Assembly: GCF_000270185.1 (NCBI RefSeq)
Contig: NC_015516.1
Coordinates: 977,001-1,041,000, forward strand
Direction: 5' to 3'
DNA length: 64,000 bases
From: Melissococcus plutonius ATCC 35311
Lineage (GTDB): Bacteria > Bacillota > Bacilli > Lactobacillales > Enterococcaceae
Positions 59,828 through 64,000 of this stretch are shown piece by piece. Made by a program: the position numbers and the translations under genes. The notes beneath the pieces are model-generated. The model saw only the letters and a program-made list of their open reading frames with translations, was not told the DNA's origin and did not search any database. Positions within the stretch are counted from its first letter, which is position 1; each line of letters starts with the position of its first letter.

Positions 59828-61897
59828 ATGCGAAAAATATATAGATTAGAAGGTTTAGATTGTGCAAATTGTGCAATGAAAATTGAAAATGCTATTCAAA
59901 AAGTACAAGGAATCAATCATGCTTCAGTCGATTTTCTGTCCACGAAACTTACTATAGAGACTGAAAATATGCAGGCATCACAAATAGAAGCAGATACAAA
60001 AAAAGTAATTCAACGAATAGAGCCAACTGTAAAATTGATTCCTTTTAGTAAATAGAAGATACAACTAAGAAAAACCATACTTTTAGTCCATTCATTCGTA
60101 TTATACTTACAGCAATTTTTTTTCATTATCTTATCTTATTCTCCTTTTGTTCTAAATAAAGAAATTAATTTTTTATGTTATTTCACTCTCTATTTATTCA
60201 TTGGTAGTAATGTAATAAAAAAAGCAGTTATCAATTGTTTTCATGGTGAAATTTTTGATGAAAATTTTTTAATGCTTGTGGCAACGTTTGGCGCTTTTTT
60301 TATTAAGGAATACCCGGAAGCCATTGCCGTAATGCTTTTTTATCAGATAGGCGAATGGGTTCAACAACTAGCTGTTAATCATTCAAAAGAATCAATTGAA
60401 TCATTAATGAATTTAAGACCAGATAAAGCAAATTTGATAGCAAAAAATGATATTCGAGTGGTTTCACCAGAAACGATTAAAATAAAGGATAAAATCCTTG
60501 TTAAACCAGGAGAAAAGGTACCATTAGATGGAAAAGTTATTTCAGGTGAAGGATTAGTGGATACTTCTGCATTGACAGGTGAATCTGTTCCTAGGACGCT
60601 GAAACCAGGTGCAGAAATTTTAAGTGGTTTTATTAATAAAAATAGTGCCCTAACCATCGAAGTAACAAAAGGATTCAACGATTCAACTGCTAGTAAATTG
60701 TTAGAATTAATGGAAGAAGCTAGTGATAAAAAGGCTAATACAGAAAATTTTATTACTAAATTTGCTCATTATTATACGCCGATTGTCGTTTTTTCTGCAG
60801 TATTACTTGCAGTCGTTCCACCTATTTTATTAACAAATGCCAATTTTTATGTATGGCTTTCTAGAGCTTTAACATTTCTAGTTATTTCATGTCCATGCGC
60901 ATTGGTTATTTCAGTTCCGTTGAGTTTTTTTGGTGGAATTGGCGGCGCTAGTAAACTTGGTATTCTAATCAAGGGAAGTAATTATTTAGAAATATTGGCA
61001 AAGACAGATACAATTGTATTCGATAAAACAGGGACGCTAACAGAGGGAGTCTTTGAAGTTCAAAAAATTGAAAGTACTTGTTTACCAAAAGAGGAATTAT
61101 TAAGATTGGCAGTGATTGCAGAACAAAATTCCATTCATCCTATTGCTTTATCTCTTAAGAAAAGTTACCCTAATAAAGTACCAACTGCAAGCGAAATAGA
61201 AGAATTATCAGGATATGGCATTAAAGCAAAAATAGAAGGAAAACTGATTTATATTGGGAATGAACAACTTATGAAACAACAAAAAATTGCCTTACCAACT
61301 ATTAGTGAATTAAGAACCGTACTATTTATGGCAATTGATGGGCAGTATGCTGGTTATTTTGTTATTTCAGATCGATTGAAAAAAAATGTAAAAGAAACGA
61401 TCCAATCACTTCGCACTTTAGGTATTCAAAATATAATGATGTTAACTGGAGATAATCAAAAAATTGCACAGAAAACTGCTCAAACGTTACAACTTGATAA
61501 AGTATATGCAGAATTGCTTCCTAAAGATAAAGTTGATTGCATAGAACAATTCATGAAAAAGAAACCAGCAGAAAAAAAGGTGGCTTTTGTTGGCGATGGT
61601 ATGAATGATGCACCTGTTTTAGCACGTGCCGATATAGGCATTGCGATGGGTGGATTAGGCAGTGATGCAGCAATAGAAGCTGCTGATATGGTTATTATGA
61701 ATGATGAACCGGGTAAAATAATTCCTGCGATTCAGCTAGCTCGTAGAACTTTAAAAATAGCAAAACAAAATATTGCGTTTGCTATTGGTATTAAGCTCTT
61801 AGTGCTTCTATTAAGCACTATTGGTTTAACTTCAATGAGTACTGCAATTTTTGCTGATGTTGGGGTAACGATTTTAGCTGTATTGAATGCAATGTGA
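59828..61897 (+). pseudogene. cadA: CadA-type heavy-metal P-ATPase with compensating frameshifts
   Basis: P1B-type exporter for Cd/Zn/Pb. An N-terminal HMA domain with GLDCANCAMKIE is followed by a short region in another frame (EDTTKKNHTFSPFIRIILTA). The ATPase then returns to the first frame: HGEIFDENFLMLVATFGAFF, TGESV, SCPCALVISVP, DKTGTLTEG, and GDGMNDAPVLARADIGIAMG. The shift near 60050 (an A short after SK) and the T8 run at 60116-60123 (one T extra) cancel. ATG 59828 has GGAGG 11 nt upstream. All catalytic motifs are intact, so only about 20 codons are affected. Confidence 0.82.
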
Positions 61898-61980
61898 TGC
61901 TTACAAATAAATAAACTAGTAAGAAATGAAGATAAATAACCCTTAAATGGGTGATTTTATAACACAAGTTAGATGAATTT

Positions 61981-62030
61981 AAATCGATTAAAAGACAAAG
62001 AATAAAATTCTTTGTCTTTTAATTGATTTA
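61981..62030. terminator. Hairpin after cadA
   Basis: Near-perfect stem AAATCGATTAAAAGACAAAG/CTTTGTCTTTTAATTGATTT. No distinct T tail after it, so moderate confidence. Confidence 0.55.
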
Positions 62031-62289
62031 ATGTTCTAATAGATAGTTTCAATGACTAAATTAATCTTCTATTTATAATCTTTAACTCTTATTCATCTAT
62101 TTTTTAGTACTATGAAGTTAATGTTTTGTTTTTATTACTTTGAATAAATGCAGCCAAAAAGAAAAGGAAGCTTTCAATTTTTTACTAGGTAGCATATAAT
62201 GAAGAAGAATCTTATCTGCAGTTTTGATATGACTTGTTTCATATCAAGATATTTTTGATTAAATAGTTAAAAAGTAGGAGGTATTTGGT
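62031..62289. other. Upstream region of zapA
   Basis: About 260 nt without a gene. No promoter was called. Confidence 0.35.
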
Positions 62290-62736
62290 ATGGCAACAAA
62301 GGAGAAGAACAGATACAAAGCTTTGATTGCTGATAATACATACACAATTATTGGAAAAGAAACGAAGCAACACATGGATTGTGTAATAAAGTTAGTCAAT
62401 GAACAATTAATTGAAATCAAGCATATGTCTTCACAAATAAATGATGAACAAGCATCGATCTTATTAGCAATTAATGCTGTTTCTGATCAATTAAAAAAAC
62501 AAGAAAAAATTATAGAATTAGAACAACAGATCGTTGAATTGAAGCAACGAACAATTAAATTTGCTGAAATGGAAAATCGAATTAAACGCATGGAAGCCAT
62601 TGAAGATGAGGCAAGAGAGATGCTTAAGAAAAATGGACAAGAAGACATTGAAATACATAATTATGTAGAAGCACAACAAATTCTTAATGAAAATCGTAAA
62701 AAACAAATACAAAATAAAACCATAACTGAATCCTAA
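62290..62736 (+). CDS. zapA: Cell-division protein ZapA
   Basis: FtsZ-ring stabiliser. The N-terminal ZapA fold (RYKALIADNTYTIIGKE...) is followed by a helical coiled-coil region with regular Gln/Glu/Lys heptads (about 55-115; KKQEKIIELEQQIVELKQRT). It has 148 residues, longer than the common 85-110, mostly by a C-terminal extension rich in Asn/Gln/Lys. SD GTAGGAGG precedes ATG 62290. cvpA follows after 31 nt and mutS2 after that, the usual Firmicute order. Confidence 0.92.
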   Translation: MATKEKNRYKALIADNTYTIIGKETKQHMDCVIKLVNEQLIEIKHMSSQINDEQASILLAINAVSDQLKKQEKIIELEQQIVELKQRTIKFAEMENRIKRMEAIEDEAREMLKKNGQEDIEIHNYVEAQQILNENRKKQIQNKTITES

Positions 62737-62767
62737 ATAGAAGAATCAAAGAAAGGATTAATAAAGC

Positions 62768-63301
62768 ATGTTCACACTTTTTATTCTATTAATATTGATT
62801 GTAAGCTTTTATACTGGACGTAAGCGTGGCCTGCTTTTGCAAATTCTATATACCGTTGGTTACTTGGTTTCATTTTTGATAGCTAGAACGTATTATAAAG
62901 AACTTGCAAATAAACTAGAACTTTATATTCCTTATCCATCAATTACACCAAATACGCAACTGGTTTTTTATAATCAAAAAATGTCTTTTGGATTAGATAA
63001 AGCATTTTATGCAGCTGTCGCATTTTTAATTTTATTTTTTCTTGGTCGATTGGTTCTAAGATTTTTGGCAGTCTTCCTTCATGCTTTTACTTCTTTGCCT
63101 GTTTTACATGGTTTGAATGGTTTATTAGGTGGATTGGTAAATTGTGTTGTTGTTTATCTGATTTTATGCCTTGTTTTAACAACTTTATCATTTCTTCCCA
63201 TTAATTTTATTCAGCATCTGTTTGAAAATAGTGGACTTGCTCGTATAATGGTAGAACAGACACCTATCTTTTCTAAACAGATCTTTCATTTATGGATGTG
63301 A
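62768..63301 (+). CDS. cvpA: CvpA family membrane protein
   Basis: A 177-residue polytopic protein with four helices (about 1-12, 22-40, 76-100 and 115-140). The N-terminal segment YTGRKRGLLLQILYTVGYLV is characteristic of CvpA. The rest is a Phe/Leu-rich membrane unit with a helix-turn before the C-terminus. The family is tied to envelope homeostasis and, in E. coli, colicin V production; its biochemical role is unsettled. SD AGAAAGGA precedes ATG 62768. Confidence 0.9.
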   Translation: MFTLFILLILIVSFYTGRKRGLLLQILYTVGYLVSFLIARTYYKELANKLELYIPYPSITPNTQLVFYNQKMSFGLDKAFYAAVAFLILFFLGRLVLRFLAVFLHAFTSLPVLHGLNGLLGGLVNCVVVYLILCLVLTTLSFLPINFIQHLFENSGLARIMVEQTPIFSKQIFHLWM

Positions 63302-63440
63302 GCATAGGAGAATAAATTGATTTTGCTATTGATAAAATCTTTAATTTTTACGTATCTTTTTAGTAATGACTTCTTATAACCTTTGTCAATTAAAAAAGTT
63401 AATTTATTAGTAAGATAAGCTTTTGAAAGTAGGTGAATGA

Positions 63441-64000
63441 ATGAATACTCGTATTTTATCTATATTAGAATTTGAAGCAATTAAACAACAATTATCAACC
63501 TATGTAATTACAGAACAAGGAATGAACAAGGTAGAAAAATTATTGCCAAGTAGTAATAAAGAACAAATCCAGCTTTGGTTAAACGAGACAAAAGACGGAT
63601 TAAAGATCCAACAACTATGTAATGGTATTCCGATTCCTAAGTTGGTAGATATCCACTCTCATATGAAAAGACTGCAAATTGGTGCTAATCTAAATGGTTT
63701 AGAGTTAAGCCAGATCGGTCGTATTTTAACGACGACATCAGAAGTTTATCATTTTTTTGATGAGTTAAGAGAAAATGAGATTGAGTTTTACAACTTATAC
63801 ACTTGGATTGATCAATTGGTTATCTTATCTTCACTAACAAGACAAATTAAAGTGGCAATTACTGAAGATGGTGCAGTAACCGATGAAGCTTCACCAGAAT
63901 TAAAAAATATCCGTCAAATGATTCATAAAAATGAACGAGCGGTTCGAGAAAAGCTGGAAGAATTAATTCGTGGAAAAAATGCACGTTACTTAAGTGATTC
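63441..64000 (+). CDS. mutS2: MutS2, N-terminal part (continues past window)
   Basis: First 186 residues of endonuclease MutS2, also described as the ribosome-splitting factor RqcU. The sequence begins LSILEFEAIKQQLSTYVITE, continues LQIGANLNGLELSQIGRIL and ends with RQMIHKNERAVREKLEELIR at the window edge. This is the lever/core-helix region of MutS2; the ATPase and Smr domains lie outside. SD AAGTAGGTGA precedes ATG 63441. The zapA-cvpA-mutS2 order supports the call. Confidence 0.92.
   Translation, partial: MNTRILSILEFEAIKQQLSTYVITEQGMNKVEKLLPSSNKEQIQLWLNETKDGLKIQQLCNGIPIPKLVDIHSHMKRLQIGANLNGLELSQIGRILTTTSEVYHFFDELRENEIEFYNLYTWIDQLVILSSLTRQIKVAITEDGAVTDEASPELKNIRQMIHKNERAVREKLEELIRGKNARYLSD

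Noticed and set aside
59828-60055. Separate CopZ-like metallochaperone
   Set aside because: The HMA frame continues into the ATPase if two small indels are corrected, so it is the N-terminal domain of cadA, not a free chaperone.

Overview
This window is low-GC, roughly 30% by eye, and reads as the chromosome of a lactic-acid-type Firmicute. Gene content and family variants point to Enterococcaceae: hprK-lgt-gpsA-galU, divergent pepQ/ccpA, a four-gene pdh operon, DUF1827 and DUF2187 proteins, and a T-box-controlled alaS. A very AT-rich enterococcal relative with several broken genes and a secreted chitin-binding LPMO fits an insect-associated organism such as Melissococcus plutonius. That species name is an inference from gene content, not a database match.

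Layout. 1-8 kb: hprK, lgt, gpsA and galU, then a DUF948/YtxH envelope-stress-type pair (ytxH frameshifted), pepQ, and divergent ccpA. 8-13 kb: a class A PBP, endonuclease IV, a YneF-like protein and thioredoxin reductase. 13-21 kb: an MgtA-type P-ATPase split by a frameshift, then pdhABCD. 21-30 kb: AI-2E-type permease, cold-shock protein, a baeRF-like protein, a YtoI/NrnA/YtpI-like cluster and a CshB-like helicase. 30-38 kb: T-box leader and alaS, a YejK-like nucleoid protein, a YugP-like metallopeptidase, a frameshifted PucR-type regulator, tadA and the small SRP RNA. 38-47 kb (most accessory-looking): a multiply frameshifted lipoprotein pseudogene, long stretches without genes, an AA10 LPMO, a GH13 alpha-glucosidase, an AlaT-like aminotransferase, a small DUF2187 gene, an Rgg-type regulator and nagA. 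47-58 kb: an ABC exporter pair, trmK, a Nif3-like gene, pepT, a UPF0104 membrane protein, and a TPP-riboswitch thiamine salvage operon with broken tenA. 59-64 kb: DUF1827, a frameshifted cadA-like ATPase, zapA, cvpA and the start of mutS2.

How the genes work together. Central carbon flow is represented by CcpA, GalU, the pyruvate dehydrogenase complex, the GH13 glucosidase and NagA. Cell-envelope work is covered by Lgt, the PBP, GpsA (phospholipid precursor), ZapA and CvpA. RNA-level control is visible at alaS (T-box) and the thiamine operon (TPP riboswitch). The most striking property is gene breakage: six loci are interrupted by indels. Four of these (ytxH, mgtA, cadA and the PucR-type gene) have at least one indel in or next to an A or T run. 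The lipoprotein gene is decayed by at least five frame changes. Whether the single-indel cases are sequencing errors, real decay or slippage-tolerant genes cannot be decided from this sequence alone.
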